Translations under genes and position numbers: made by a program | Assembly: GCF_028401415.2 (NCBI RefSeq) | Contig: NZ_CP171821.2 | Location: 2,294,001-2,358,000 of the forward strand | Length of the DNA stretch: 64,000 nt | From: Glaciecola sp028401415 | GTDB taxonomy: Bacteria > Pseudomonadota > Gammaproteobacteria > Enterobacterales > Alteromonadaceae | Direction: 5' to 3' | Notes under the pieces: generated by a model | Told to the model about the DNA's origin: nothing | The model's database searches: none | The model's input: only the letters and a program-made list of their open reading frames with translations | Shown: positions 24,925 to 32,953 of the stretch, piece by piece | How positions within the stretch are numbered: the stretch's first letter is position 1 | How the letters are laid out: each line of letters opens with the position of its first letter

Positions 24925-25189
24925 GAGCACGAGGACCTGGCCTTAACTGTTACTCGTATGCTGTTCCGTTGCCCCATGAGCGTTCCCTGTTTAGCCGATG
25001 CCACACGGGCTCTCGACGATGTTTGATTCCACACTTTTAGCGTCTGTGGCGTCCGTCAGTAAACGCGTTTCTGCGTGCGCCACAGACGCTAAAAGCGTGT
25101 CATAAAAAGCCAAACTCTTCCACTGGGCTTTGGTTCAGTTCGCCAATGTTGGGCCCCTGAAGAGCATAAAATACATAATTGCCCGTGTC
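24925..25189. repeat. ORF-less cassette with an 18-bp perfect hairpin, copy 1
   Basis: About 265 bases between two attC sites with no convincing gene; a 61-codon frame crossing the attC is not supported. Arms CTTTTAGCGTCTGTGGCG at 25034-25051 and its exact complement at 25078-25095 enclose 26 bases. The cassette ends are also inverted repeats of each other (GTTATACGAGCACG and CGTGTCGTATAAC). No T-run follows the hairpin, so a simple terminator is unlikely. Confidence 0.7.
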
Positions 25190-25192
25190 GTA

Positions 25193-27141
25193 ATCGTGGT
25201 AGAGCGACCCATTACTGGGTCGACCCCACACAGATCCGGACGTGCGGAATTACCGCATCCGGCTCTTCAGTTATATATTCACTCGTGTAAAACATCACCC
25301 TAATACCAGTCAACTTCTATTACTCGCTTCCTGACGCGTAATGGCTCAATCTGAAAATAGATTAGCATCTCTTTAAAACTGCGCCAATTGTAACTTCGTC
25401 TACCACTGCGTCGGTTGAGCCATTTGTAAAGGCTATGCAATACAAATGCGCTTACTTTCGCTAGGCTGCGACTGTTATCGGGTAGTCCAAAGTAGTGGCT
25501 AAACCCCCTAAGCTTGCGCTTTAGTTGTGGCAGCCAAATGTTCAACTTCTGTGAACGCTTGGCTTTAATCCAACGATACAGCTCATTAAGGGTTGACCGC
25601 TGTTTCTTCGCTGCGGTCCGACGCCTTAAGCGGGGCTGACCACCGGTATCTTTACCCCAGTAAAATGCAAACCCCAGAAACACAAATTGACGTTTACAGC
25701 TGGGATGAAAACGACTGAAACGCATCAGTGACGTTTTCTCTTTTGCCACGTCTAAGTTAAATCTCTGTAATCGTGTGGGTAATGCCTGATAAAAGTACTC
25801 AGCGTCTTGAGCATATTGAAACGCACACACAAAATCATCTGCATAGCGTATCATCATGGCGCGACCACGCAGACTCGGCTTTACACGCTTCTCAAACCAT
25901 AAGTCTAATGCGTAATGCAGATAAATGTTCGCCAGCACAGGACTGATAATTCCGCCTTGTGGACTACCACTAGTCGGCTTATTAAACGCCCCACGAGGCT
26001 CTTTTATCCGCGCCTTTAACCATTGTTTGATTAAGCTCAGCAATGCCTTATCGTCTATGCGCTGTTTGAGCATACGCATTAGCCAGTTGTGGTCAATATT
26101 ATCAAAGAACCCCTTCATATCTGCTTCCACCACATAACCATAGCCCTTAAATTGCAAGTTCAAGGTCAAACTATGCACGGCTTGATGCGCACTTTTATGC
26201 GGTCGATAACCATAGCTATGGCGTACAAAATCTTGTTCCCAAATACCTTGCAGTAATTGGCTCACACTTTGTTGCACTAACTTGTCATCTACCGTAGGTA
26301 ACCCTAATGGCCTTTGCTTGCCATTCGATTTGGGGATATATACGCGCTTTATGTCATTCGCTCGGTAGCATTTCTGCTTAAGCGCCCAACTTAAGCGTCG
26401 TATATTTTCTGGCAGGCTATCCTCATACGCCGGCATCGTGATCCCGTCTATACCTGGTTTGGCCTGCTTGTTGAGTTGACCCCAACTTTGATACAGTAAA
26501 TCAGTATTTAGCTGTCCGTATAAATTCTGAAACCTGTGCTTGGGGTGGGTCTGTGCTTTAAATGCGATGGCGTTTAGTGTAGTTGTCATAGTGGCTCCAG
26601 CCCTACTTTGTCCGGCCTATGTGTCTGCTAAACACCTCATATAACTGTCAGCTCCTTCGCCATGTACAAGGCTTTCCCCTGCTCAGACTACTATGGGCTG
26701 ATCTGACTGCCAAAGCGTCATCGGCTCACCTTGCTTTTGGCTAAGTTTACCTACCCCTTCCTTAGGGAACACCTTTGGCTCTCTCAAGTTCCTAACGCAT
26801 CTCTTTATACATGCCACGGCTTGATAACTCCGCTGACTCGCCACAACCTCACCAATATCGGTTGCTTTACGTGGACTTCGGCTGTGTTACAGGCCTTGTC
26901 AGTCAGATCTTAAGTATTATCGAAGCGATACCAGCACTTCAGGGACACGTATCCCCTATGGCCTATATAATTCGCTGTCTACGCTTCACGTTACTTGTTC
27001 ATTTGATTGTGTCTGCACACTGGAAAGCAATTCCCATCCTCAAACTCCGCACAACGCGCAAGACTCGCTACAGGTGGCTGGCTAAGCCTTACCCGACAGG
27101 GACTTTCACCCTGCAAGATGCATCAAGCTTGCTTGACGCAC
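25193..27141 (-). mobile_element. group IIC-attC intron, 1,949 bp
   Basis: On the minus strand it begins GTGCG at 27141 and ends in ...CGAT at 25193. Domain V is the GAGCCGGATGCGG...CCGCACGTCCGG hairpin (about 25233-25270), followed by the domain VI stem GGTCGACCC/GGGTCG. The 5' region has the GGGTGAAAGTCCC motif usual for group II introns. It encodes an RT/maturase without an endonuclease domain. Boundaries are exact because the unoccupied sequence GTGTTATACGAC exists at attC 19 (31819-31825). Confidence 0.9.
25300..26589 (-). CDS. ltrA: group IIC intron reverse transcriptase/maturase (attC-specific type)
   Basis: 429 residues, multifunctional intron-encoded protein required for splicing and retrohoming. 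The RT domain runs from about 20 to 310: GIDGITMPAYED (RT0/1), VYIPKSNGKQRPLGLPTVDDKLVQQ (RT2), the GSPQGGIISPVLANIYLHYALD block (RT4) and the catalytic RYADDFVCAFQ (RT5, YADD near residue 248). The maturase (X) domain follows (RGFSHYFGLPD...). There is no HNH endonuclease, as expected of class C, which uses nascent lagging-strand primers. It lies within intron domain IV. The gene looks intact. Confidence 0.93.
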   Translation of the reverse strand: MTTTLNAIAFKAQTHPKHRFQNLYGQLNTDLLYQSWGQLNKQAKPGIDGITMPAYEDSLPENIRRLSWALKQKCYRANDIKRVYIPKSNGKQRPLGLPTVDDKLVQQSVSQLLQGIWEQDFVRHSYGYRPHKSAHQAVHSLTLNLQFKGYGYVVEADMKGFFDNIDHNWLMRMLKQRIDDKALLSLIKQWLKARIKEPRGAFNKPTSGSPQGGIISPVLANIYLHYALDLWFEKRVKPSLRGRAMMIRYADDFVCAFQYAQDAEYFYQALPTRLQRFNLDVAKEKTSLMRFSRFHPSCKRQFVFLGFAFYWGKDTGGQPRLRRRTAAKKQRSTLNELYRWIKAKRSQKLNIWLPQLKRKLRGFSHYFGLPDNSRSLAKVSAFVLHSLYKWLNRRSGRRSYNWRSFKEMLIYFQIEPLRVRKRVIEVDWY

Positions 27142-27253
27142 TAACACCGAACTAAGCGGCGGGTTGTATTGGTTAAAAACTGCGATAATTGAACGGAGTG
27201 AAATGCAGTTTTTAACCAATACAACCTGTCCGAAGGAGCGACAGCGACTGGCT

Positions 27254-27679
27254 TCAGTGTTTTGTTAGGTGCTGATGGCATTTAAAACTCCTGAGCGCCA
27301 TTGCGACAATGAGTAAGAAATAAACGGCTGTAAGCATTGATACAACCACCGCTGATTTTGTAATACTATCAAACAAGCTAATCACATAGGCTAGAGAAAA
27401 CACAAAGCCTAATATCGACGTAACAATAATGACGGAGAGAGATGTTTTGATGTATTCCTCAGCAAAGCAAGCAAATAAAAAAAGCACAGCCATGATTAAA
27501 ATCAACAAGCCTACCTCTTCTGATAACGCTCGCGAGCCTTTGCTCCCAGTAATTACGAACGCACTTAGTACCAACGGCATGCCCAAAAAGAATATAACAG
27601 CCTTCAAATGACTCAAGTGTCTAGGGCTAGTTATAAACGATTTCGAAGACGGCCATTTCAATCCATAATAATTAAACAT
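27254..27679 (-). CDS. cassette-encoded hypothetical membrane protein
   Basis: 141 residues from the ATG at 27679 (MFNYYGLKWPSSK), four hydrophobic helices (about 27-44, 57-75, 82-103 and 109-132), short basic tail. The longer frame from 27730 includes attC 11 sequence and is not the true start. Its stop lies beyond the attC 10 core, a usual geometry for cassette genes. Family not recognised. This cassette is absent from the second copy of the block at 31.5-33 kb. Confidence 0.62.
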   Translation of the reverse strand: MFNYYGLKWPSSKSFITSPRHLSHLKAVIFFLGMPLVLSAFVITGSKGSRALSEEVGLLILIMAVLFLFACFAEEYIKTSLSVIIVTSILGFVFSLAYVISLFDSITKSAVVVSMLTAVYFLLIVAMALRSFKCHQHLTKH

Positions 27680-27687
27680 CCGGTAGC

Positions 27688-27756
27688 ACCTAACACTTTG
27701 CATAACCGGTTTTGCGGCGCTTTTCCGCAAAATCCGCGTTAATGCATTTGTTATAC
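27688..27756 (-). repeat. attC site 11
   Basis: Cores ACCTAAC (27688-27694) and GTTATAC (27750-27756). Stem GCATAACCGGttTTGCGG paired with CCGCAAaaTCCGCGTTAATGC. Repeated as attC 19. Confidence 0.85.
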
Positions 27757-28137
27757 ATGCGTTACCTCTGAGTCCTTAATTGCTCGATAATCTCGATATA
27801 AAGCTGACAGAAGAGACGCTAAAAGAGACATAAATAAAATACTACTGACTAGCGAAGTAGTGAAACCTTCGAACCACATTTTTAAGAGTATCGCTGATAA
27901 TAATGCTATGACCTCGACCGTCCCTAAAATCACCGCCCATAACTTCTGTCGACGAAGCCCATAAACTATCAGTGCATTTAACGAGAGCAATACAACAAAG
28001 ACTGGTGCTGCAAACGTCAAGCTTACAGTTGGAAGGAAACCTATAATCACGCCTACCGTTGCCCCCATTAACAGCAAAGCAAAGATAATAACGATTATTA
28101 ATGTCAAAAAACTGAAGCCTAGCGCTGCGCCCTTCAA
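27751..28137 (-). CDS. cassette-encoded four-helix membrane protein, copy 1
   Basis: 128 residues, four hydrophobic helices (about 5-35, 38-58, 65-88 and 95-113), a basic turn YGLRRQKLW between helices 2 and 3, and a charged C-terminus YRDYRAIKDSEVTHV that reads into the attC core. AGGAGG-like GGAGGTTAAG precedes the ATG. Family not recognised. An identical gene is at 31882. Confidence 0.65.
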   Translation of the reverse strand: MKGAALGFSFLTLIIVIIFALLLMGATVGVIIGFLPTVSLTFAAPVFVVLLSLNALIVYGLRRQKLWAVILGTVEVIALLSAILLKMWFEGFTTSLVSSILFMSLLASLLSALYRDYRAIKDSEVTHV

Positions 28138-28162
28138 CTTAACCTCCTATGTCAATTAGCGT

Positions 28163-28267
28163 GTATAACGCAAAGCTAACGGGCACAAATGCAGCGCTAT
28201 AATGCCGAAGGCGCGCTGCGTTTGTGTCCCAGTGACCGCAGGGAACGAGTTTAGCGCCTTGTTAGCT
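28163..28267 (-). repeat. attC site 12
   Basis: Cores GTATAAC (28163-28169) and GTTAGCT (28261-28267). Arms GGGCACAAATGCAGCGC and GCGCTGCGTTTGTGTCCC pair around TATAATGCCGAAG. Repeated as attC 20. Confidence 0.92.
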
Positions 28268-28268
28268 G

Positions 28269-28796
28269 CTACCACTTGGACTCGTTCGAAGAGGGTAGAA
28301 CAGCGATGATAGACTTTAGCAGCTTTTGTTGCTCGCTACTTGGTTGACCCTCTATATTGGCAATGTTTGTTAAGAGTTGTTTGGTTGACTCTGATTGTTC
28401 TGGGGTAAAAGATTCAAAGCTTTTAGCGATAACAGACTTTGGATTAGATTTAACGTCTGCGCCATTGCCCAAGATATGAGAGCTAGAAGCCAATAGACTT
28501 TTTGACTGATCTGGAGATAGCTTAAATTCCGATTGGAAAAGTTCCAGAAGCCCGTTTTTTTGTTCTTTTGTTATGTCTCCGTCTGCTTTTGCGATTGAGA
28601 GCATAAACAAAGCTGCGACATCCATCGGGGAATCTAGAGAATAAGACGGAGGCAATTCGTATTGTTGTCTGAATTTTCGTCTTCGGTTCCAACTGAATGG
28701 ATTTAACCATCCGATGTCGATGCCGCCTTCCTGTAACCGATTAAGTAAAACCAAAATGGTTACGACTACACCTAAGACTCCTAAAATTATATGCAT
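28269..28796 (-). CDS. TerB-like protein with an N-terminal membrane anchor, copy 1
   Basis: 175 residues. Helix at about 2-20 (HIILGVLGVVVTILVLLN) anchors it in the inner membrane. A TerB-like helical domain follows at about 58-110 (MDVAALFMLSIAKADGDITKEQKNGLLELFQSEF), where the ADGDIT...E pattern matches the acidic metal-binding turn of TerB/DjlA-like domains. The C-terminal part repeats a weaker copy (IANIEGQPSSEQQKLLKSI). The role is unknown; TerB domains occur in tellurite-resistance, phage-defence and stress contexts. An identical gene is at 32400. Confidence 0.7.
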   Translation of the reverse strand: MHIILGVLGVVVTILVLLNRLQEGGIDIGWLNPFSWNRRRKFRQQYELPPSYSLDSPMDVAALFMLSIAKADGDITKEQKNGLLELFQSEFKLSPDQSKSLLASSSHILGNGADVKSNPKSVIAKSFESFTPEQSESTKQLLTNIANIEGQPSSEQQKLLKSIIAVLPSSNESKW

Positions 28797-28822
28797 AAAA
28801 TTTCCTTATTAGTTAATTTGGC

Positions 28823-28930
28823 AGCTAACACTAAACTAAGGGGCAATTACTTGTTGGCGAAAATGCGGAACGCGCCAACGAGTAATTGTCCCAGTGAGCA
28901 ACGCGAACGATCTTGAGTGCCTTGTTAGGT
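28823..28930 (-). repeat. attC site 13
   Basis: Cores AGCTAAC (28823-28829) and GTTAGGT (28924-28930). Arms GGGGCAATTACTtGTTGGCG and CGCCAACgAGTAATTGTCCC pair. Confidence 0.9.
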
Positions 28931-29248
28931 TTGAGCACTTGAAACGACCCCTAAATTCAATAGCTTTTTCTGTGCAGGTAAATCTATCACTTTTGATACT
29001 ACGACGTGCTGTTTGCATTTCACGGTTAAATTATATGTTTCTGGCTCAGGTGAAATAGTGAAATCCATCGCAAAATTCCCGTTGATCACTCTAGTTTGAA
29101 AGTCATAGTCTTGCGCATCAATTTGTTTGAAGCGAAGTGTACAAGTTTTATCTATTTGTCCGCTAATAATTACTGCGTTTTCGCCTATTTTGAATGCGCA
29201 GCCAAGTAAACTAGCACTCAAAACAACCAAAAATAAAATTTTAATCAT
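28925..29248 (-). CDS. cassette-encoded small lipoprotein
   Basis: 107 residues starting MIKILFLVVLSASLLGCAFK; SLLGC is a clean lipobox, so it is exported and lipidated at Cys 17. The mature domain is a likely beta-sandwich (VIISGQIDKTCTLRFKQI, YNLTVKCKQHVVVSKVI). The ATG is four bases from the ACCTAAC core. Family not recognised. Confidence 0.7.
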   Translation of the reverse strand: MIKILFLVVLSASLLGCAFKIGENAVIISGQIDKTCTLRFKQIDAQDYDFQTRVINGNFAMDFTISPEPETYNLTVKCKQHVVVSKVIDLPAQKKLLNLGVVSSAQT

Positions 29249-29251
29249 GAA

Positions 29252-29317
29252 ACCTAACACCTTACATAACCGGTGATGGCCGCTCTTGCCAGCATCCGGT
29301 TAATGTATTTGTTATAC
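29252..29317 (-). repeat. attC site 14
   Basis: Cores ACCTAAC (29252-29258) and GTTATAC (29311-29317). Stem TTACATAACCGGtgaTGGC paired with GCCAgcaTCCGGTTAATGTA. Confidence 0.85.
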
Positions 29318-29341
29318 GTTAATCGAAGAAACAATCTAGTC

Positions 29342-29587
29342 TCAGCTATCATTGTCTATACTCCTTTGACTAACTAACGATTTAAAAAACGTATCACCAC
29401 TATTCTCGATACTAATCGCATTTTTCGTGAGATCTGCTAGCCTCTCATCAGACATCCAATGCGGCTTTTCATCAACTATAATTAATTCAGGGTATTTCTC
29501 TAAAATCTGAGATTTTCCATCAGCATCAATCACTCTCCAAATTCCCCCACAATCATAATCATAGGCAACTAAAAACTTAACTTTCAA
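29342..29587 (-). CDS. cassette-encoded small hypothetical protein
   Basis: 81 residues, soluble, acidic (KYPELIIVDEKPHWMSDERLADL). It opens KVKFLVAYDYDCGGIWRVIDADGKS, reminiscent of single-domain beta-hairpin cassette proteins, but I do not recognise it. The ATG lies about 30 bases from attC 15. Confidence 0.6.
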   Translation of the reverse strand: MKVKFLVAYDYDCGGIWRVIDADGKSQILEKYPELIIVDEKPHWMSDERLADLTKNAISIENSGDTFFKSLVSQRSIDNDS

Positions 29588-29617
29588 AATAGCCTCGTTT
29601 ACGACTTAAAGAACAAC

Positions 29618-29749
29618 GTATAACACCGATTTGAGCGGCGCAATGTATTTCCTAAAACCTGCATCAATGGAGCGCAGCGTAATGCAGGTTTTAGGAAATA
29701 CATTGTGTCCGAGCGACCGCTAGGAAGCGACTCTAAATTTTTGTTAGTT
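29618..29749 (-). repeat. attC site 15
   Basis: Cores GTATAAC (29618-29624) and GTTAGTT (29743-29749). The stem is a 24-bp near-perfect pair (arms starting CAATGTATTTCCTAAAACCT). Same architecture as attC 10. Confidence 0.92.
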
Positions 29750-30349
29750 GCCGTTATCAACTGGTCGCCATTCCTCATTATAATTCTGAGACTCAATATC
29801 AATCCAAAGCTCAACATCGCTGCTCATAAACATGTAACCAAACCCTTCAGGAACAAAGTCCAATTCCGTTTCATAGGTAATGCCAGAGCTCTCAAGTGAA
29901 GAATATGGAGTACTGTTATACCCAATTTTTTTAACGCTACGAAGGTTTTCAAATAACAAGTTTTTACCTTCCCAAGAGATATTAAAGCCTTCCCAAGTAT
30001 TTAATGCCGATTTTGCTAGTAAAATCGGCTCTGGGTTCGTATTTTCATCATTATGAAGAACTACCAATTCAGCCTCTTGAGTTTCGACATTGGCTTGTAC
30101 ACCAAACGAAATAGACTTCCCCTCAACCGTATTAAAAACCAGTATATATGCACCTGATGCAAACTCTTCGTCAAAATGCAATTTCGCTACATCTAGATAT
30201 AAAAGAAATGAGCACTCATCCGTACAAGTTTTGGGAAACTGATTTGATTCTGCCATTCCTTTTTTAACTGAGTGCTCACTTTTCACAAGCACCTGTGAAA
30301 AGCACATGTTGGAAAAGAGAGCAAAAAACAAAAGTGGAATTATCTTCAT
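29744..30349 (-). CDS. cassette-encoded exported hypothetical protein
   Basis: 201 residues from the ATG at 30349. Signal peptide MKIIPLLFFALFSNMCFSQV with cleavage probably after FS. The mature part has a CTDEC pair and a beta-rich body (SGAYILVFNTVEGKSISFGVQ, AELVVLHND). The tail overlaps the attC 15 core. Family not recognised. The longer frame to 30364 starts inside attC 16. Confidence 0.66.
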   Translation of the reverse strand: MKIIPLLFFALFSNMCFSQVLVKSEHSVKKGMAESNQFPKTCTDECSFLLYLDVAKLHFDEEFASGAYILVFNTVEGKSISFGVQANVETQEAELVVLHNDENTNPEPILLAKSALNTWEGFNISWEGKNLLFENLRSVKKIGYNSTPYSSLESSGITYETELDFVPEGFGYMFMSSDVELWIDIESQNYNEEWRPVDNGN

Positions 30350-30362
30350 GGCATCCTCAGGC

Positions 30363-30470
30363 AACTAACGCAAAGCTAACGGGCAGTAACGGAATGGCAA
30401 AATATGCGAAGCATGCCATTGCGTTACTGTCCCAGTGACCGAAGGGAACGAGTTAAGCGCTTTGTTAGCC
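30363..30470 (-). repeat. attC site 16
   Basis: Cores AACTAAC (30363-30369) and GTTAGCC (30464-30470). Arms GGGCAGTAACGgAATGGC and GCCATtGCGTTACTGTCCC pair. Same family as attC 12, 17 and 20 (GCAAAGCTAACGGGC... / ...GGGAACGAG). Confidence 0.92.
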
Positions 30471-30896
30471 ACCCTTTACATCCGCGATGGAGAAATGATG
30501 ACTGGCAATGTTAAAACCTTCCCGTAGATAAAATTTATGAGCGGGAAAACGCTGCACGCCTGAATCAAGGTGTATTTGTTCGCAGTTATTTTTAGCCGCA
30601 AATTCCTTGAACCAATTTATGAAAAATCTTCCCACGCCCGTTGAGCGATAGTTAGGATTTGTAATTAAATCGTCGATATAAATATGCTTACCCCACGCAA
30701 GCTTCTCGCCGACACAAAACCCTGCAACGGCTAGAATTCCATCTGAAGACCTTACATACGCTACTTTGTACCCATACTCATACTGTTTTTGAATTTGATT
30801 TGAAAGCGTATCTAAATCGTAACTGGTTCTTAAACTTAACAAGGCTTTTAGAACCGCCTCGTAATCATCATTTTTTTCAAGGAAATGAACTTCCAT
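30465..30896 (-). CDS. GNAT-family N-acetyltransferase
   Basis: 143 residues from the ATG at 30896 (MEVHFLEKND). GNAT core: strand AVAGFCVGEKLAWGKHIYIDDLIT and the acetyl-CoA pyrophosphate loop NYRSTGVGRFFINW (RxxGxG form), then IHLDSGVQRFPAHKFYLREGF. The acceptor substrate is unknown; cassette GNATs include aminoglycoside and small-molecule acetyltransferases, but nothing here points to an antibiotic. A longer frame to 30938 reads into the attC core. Confidence 0.86.
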   Translation of the reverse strand: MEVHFLEKNDDYEAVLKALLSLRTSYDLDTLSNQIQKQYEYGYKVAYVRSSDGILAVAGFCVGEKLAWGKHIYIDDLITNPNYRSTGVGRFFINWFKEFAAKNNCEQIHLDSGVQRFPAHKFYLREGFNIASHHFSIADVKGG

Positions 30897-30914
30897 ACCT
30901 ACTCCGATTTGGGT

Positions 30915-31018
30915 GGCTAACGCTAAGCTAACGGGCAAAAATACAATGCGATAATGCGAAGCAGCATTGTGTTTTTGTCCCAGTGACCGAAGGGAACGAG
31001 TTTAGCGCCTTGTTAGAG
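30915..31018 (-). repeat. attC site 17
   Basis: Cores GGCTAAC (30915-30921) and GTTAGAG (31012-31018; the last base departs from consensus). Arms GGGCAAAAATACAATGC and GCATTGTGTTTTTGTCCC pair. Confidence 0.85.
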
Positions 31019-31467
31019 CTGGACCGCATATTCGCCCCTTTAAATCTGATGAATTGAGCATACTTGCTGAACAGTTTACAAACAAGCGATGCGTGGGAAA
31101 CGACGCACTTTTTGGACTAGATGAGCTTAAGCCGCTTGAGAGGTTTAGCCGCGCAAATTGCGATTAAAGAAAGATGAAACAACCTTTTAGTTAAAACGCA
31201 TATTTGAGCAAGTGGAAGTGAGGCGGCGACGTTTAAACCACCAAAAGCTTGGGCTTAATTTAAAACAACGAGAAACACCTAAGTGACCTTCACAGCTGTT
31301 AGTGCAAAACACAATTTAAAACAGATGGATTTTGAAGTTCAAAGAACTGCTGTTTTATCTTGAAAACGGTTTTTGATAGACAGCACTCAATTGAAAAAAT
31401 GTGCGCGACTGTAAAACCATTAAAATCAATGAAGCAAAGCGCCGGAAAAAAGGCTTGGGCTGACGTA
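31019..31467. other. ORF-less cassette, probable gene relic
   Basis: 449 bases with no intact gene on either strand. On the plus strand a 48-codon open stretch (IRPFKSDELSILAEQFTNKR... to ERFSRANCD, about 31024-31170) has coding-like composition but no start codon. Minus-strand frames are broken by stops. I see no recognisable function. Confidence 0.5.
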
Positions 31468-31553
31468 CTCTAACACTTTAGATAAGTGGCGCGCAGTCAC
31501 AAGTCAAGAAATGAACAATTGCCTCTCGCGTCCACTTGATCGGTTTGTTATAC
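31468..31553 (-). repeat. attC site 18
   Basis: Cores CTCTAAC (31468-31474) and GTTATAC (31547-31553). From 31475 onward it is the same as attC 9, so the repeated block begins exactly after a core. Confidence 0.82.
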
Positions 31554-31818
31554 GAGCACGAGAACCTGGCCTCAACTGTTACTCGTATGCTGTTCCGTTG
31601 CCCCATGAGCGTTCCCTGTTTAGCCGATGCCACACGGGCTCTCGACGATGTTTGATTCCACACTTTTAGCGTCTGTGGCGTCCGTCAGTAAACGCGTTTC
31701 TGCGTGCGCCACAGACGCTAAAAGCGTGTCATAAAAAGCCAAACTCTTCCACTGGGCTTTGGTTCAGTTCGCCAATGTTGGGCCCCTGAAGAGCATAAAA
31801 TACATAATTGCCCGTGTC
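31554..31818. repeat. ORF-less cassette with an 18-bp perfect hairpin, copy 2
   Basis: Second copy of the hairpin cassette at 24925-25189, with two or three single-base differences near its left end (GAGAACC for GAGGACC; CTCAAC for CTTAAC). The hairpin arms are unchanged (31663-31680 and 31707-31724). Confidence 0.75.
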
Positions 31819-31887
31819 GTATAACACTTTGCATAACCGGTTTTGCGGCGCTTTTCCGCAAAATCCGCGTTAATGCATTTGTTATAC
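31819..31887 (-). repeat. attC site 19 (unoccupied intron target)
   Basis: Cores GTATAAC (31819-31825) and GTTATAC (31881-31887); the same hairpin as attC 11. It joins the hairpin cassette directly to the membrane-protein cassette. Its left junction shows the sequence of the site filled by the intron at 25193-27141. Confidence 0.85.
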
Positions 31888-32268
31888 ATGCGTTACCTCT
31901 GAGTCCTTAATTGCTCGATAATCTCGATATAAAGCTGACAGAAGAGACGCTAAAAGAGACATAAATAAAATACTACTGACTAGCGAAGTAGTGAAACCTT
32001 CGAACCACATTTTTAAGAGTATCGCTGATAATAATGCTATGACCTCGACCGTCCCTAAAATCACCGCCCATAACTTCTGTCGACGAAGCCCATAAACTAT
32101 CAGTGCATTTAACGAGAGCAATACAACAAAGACTGGTGCTGCAAACGTCAAGCTTACAGTTGGAAGGAAACCTATAATCACGCCTACCGTTGCCCCCATT
32201 AACAGCAAAGCAAAGATAATAACGATTATTAATGTCAAAAAACTGAAGCCTAGCGCTGCGCCCTTCAA
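31882..32268 (-). CDS. cassette-encoded four-helix membrane protein, copy 2
   Basis: Same 128-residue protein as the gene at 27751, offset by 4131 bases, with the same ribosome site and flanking attC sites. Family not recognised. Confidence 0.65.
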   Translation of the reverse strand: MKGAALGFSFLTLIIVIIFALLLMGATVGVIIGFLPTVSLTFAAPVFVVLLSLNALIVYGLRRQKLWAVILGTVEVIALLSAILLKMWFEGFTTSLVSSILFMSLLASLLSALYRDYRAIKDSEVTHV

Positions 32269-32293
32269 CTTAACCTCCTATGTCAATTAGCGT

Positions 32294-32398
32294 GTATAAC
32301 GCAAAGCTAACGGGCACAAATGCAGCGCTATAATGCCGAAGGCGCGCTGCGTTTGTGTCCCAGTGACCGCAGGGAACGAGTTTAGCGCCTTGTTAGCT
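32294..32398 (-). repeat. attC site 20
   Basis: Exact copy of attC 12, shifted by 4131 bases: cores GTATAAC (32294-32300) and GTTAGCT (32392-32398) and the GCACAAATGCAGCGC stem. Confidence 0.92.
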
Positions 32399-32399
32399 G

Positions 32400-32927
32400 C
32401 TACCACTTGGACTCGTTCGAAGAGGGTAGAACAGCGATGATAGACTTTAGCAGCTTTTGTTGCTCGCTACTTGGTTGACCCTCTATATTGGCAATGTTTG
32501 TTAAGAGTTGTTTGGTTGACTCTGATTGTTCTGGGGTAAAAGATTCAAAGCTTTTAGCGATAACAGACTTTGGATTAGATTTAACGTCTGCGCCATTGCC
32601 CAAGATATGAGAGCTAGAAGCCAATAGACTTTTTGACTGATCTGGAGATAGCTTAAATTCCGATTGGAAAAGTTCCAGAAGCCCGTTTTTTTGTTCTTTT
32701 GTTATGTCTCCGTCTGCTTTTGCGATTGAGAGCATAAACAAAGCTGCGACATCCATCGGGGAATCTAGAGAATAAGACGGAGGCAATTCGTATTGTTGTC
32801 TGAATTTTCGTCTTCGGTTCCAACTGAATGGATTTAACCATCCGATGTCGATGCCGCCTTCCTGTAACCGATTAAGTAAAACCAAAATGGTTACGACTAC
32901 ACCTAAGACTCCTAAAATTATATGCAT
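32400..32927 (-). CDS. TerB-like protein with an N-terminal membrane anchor, copy 2
   Basis: Same 175-residue protein as the gene at 28269 (membrane helix at 2-20, ADGDIT acidic turn near residue 70). It is the first cassette gene in the direction of array transcription, so it would receive the strongest readthrough from any promoter on its upstream side (32.96-33.24 kb). Confidence 0.7.
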   Translation of the reverse strand: MHIILGVLGVVVTILVLLNRLQEGGIDIGWLNPFSWNRRRKFRQQYELPPSYSLDSPMDVAALFMLSIAKADGDITKEQKNGLLELFQSEFKLSPDQSKSLLASSSHILGNGADVKSNPKSVIAKSFESFTPEQSESTKQLLTNIANIEGQPSSEQQKLLKSIIAVLPSSNESKW

Positions 32928-32953
32928 AAAATTTCCTTATTAGTTAATTTGGC

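Larger units (their letters stand above)
25190..27270 (-). repeat. attC site 10, split by a group II intron
   Basis: Left core GTA/TAAC is divided: GTA at 25190-25192, TAAC at 27142-27145. The stem is a 21-bp perfect pair (arms starting GTTGTATTGGTTAAAAACTG) around GATAATTGAAC. Right core GTTAGGT at 27264-27270. Without the intron the left core would read GTATAAC, as at attC 19. Confidence 0.88.

Noticed and set aside
24849..25034. 61-codon minus-strand frame at the hairpin cassette (also at 31478)
   Set aside because: Composed mostly of attC 9 or 18 sequence, with no ribosome site. Conserved because the DNA is duplicated, not because it is coding.
26811..27155. 114-codon plus-strand frame near the attC intron
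   Set aside because: Antisense to the 5' RNA domain of the group IIC-attC intron; no protein family pattern.
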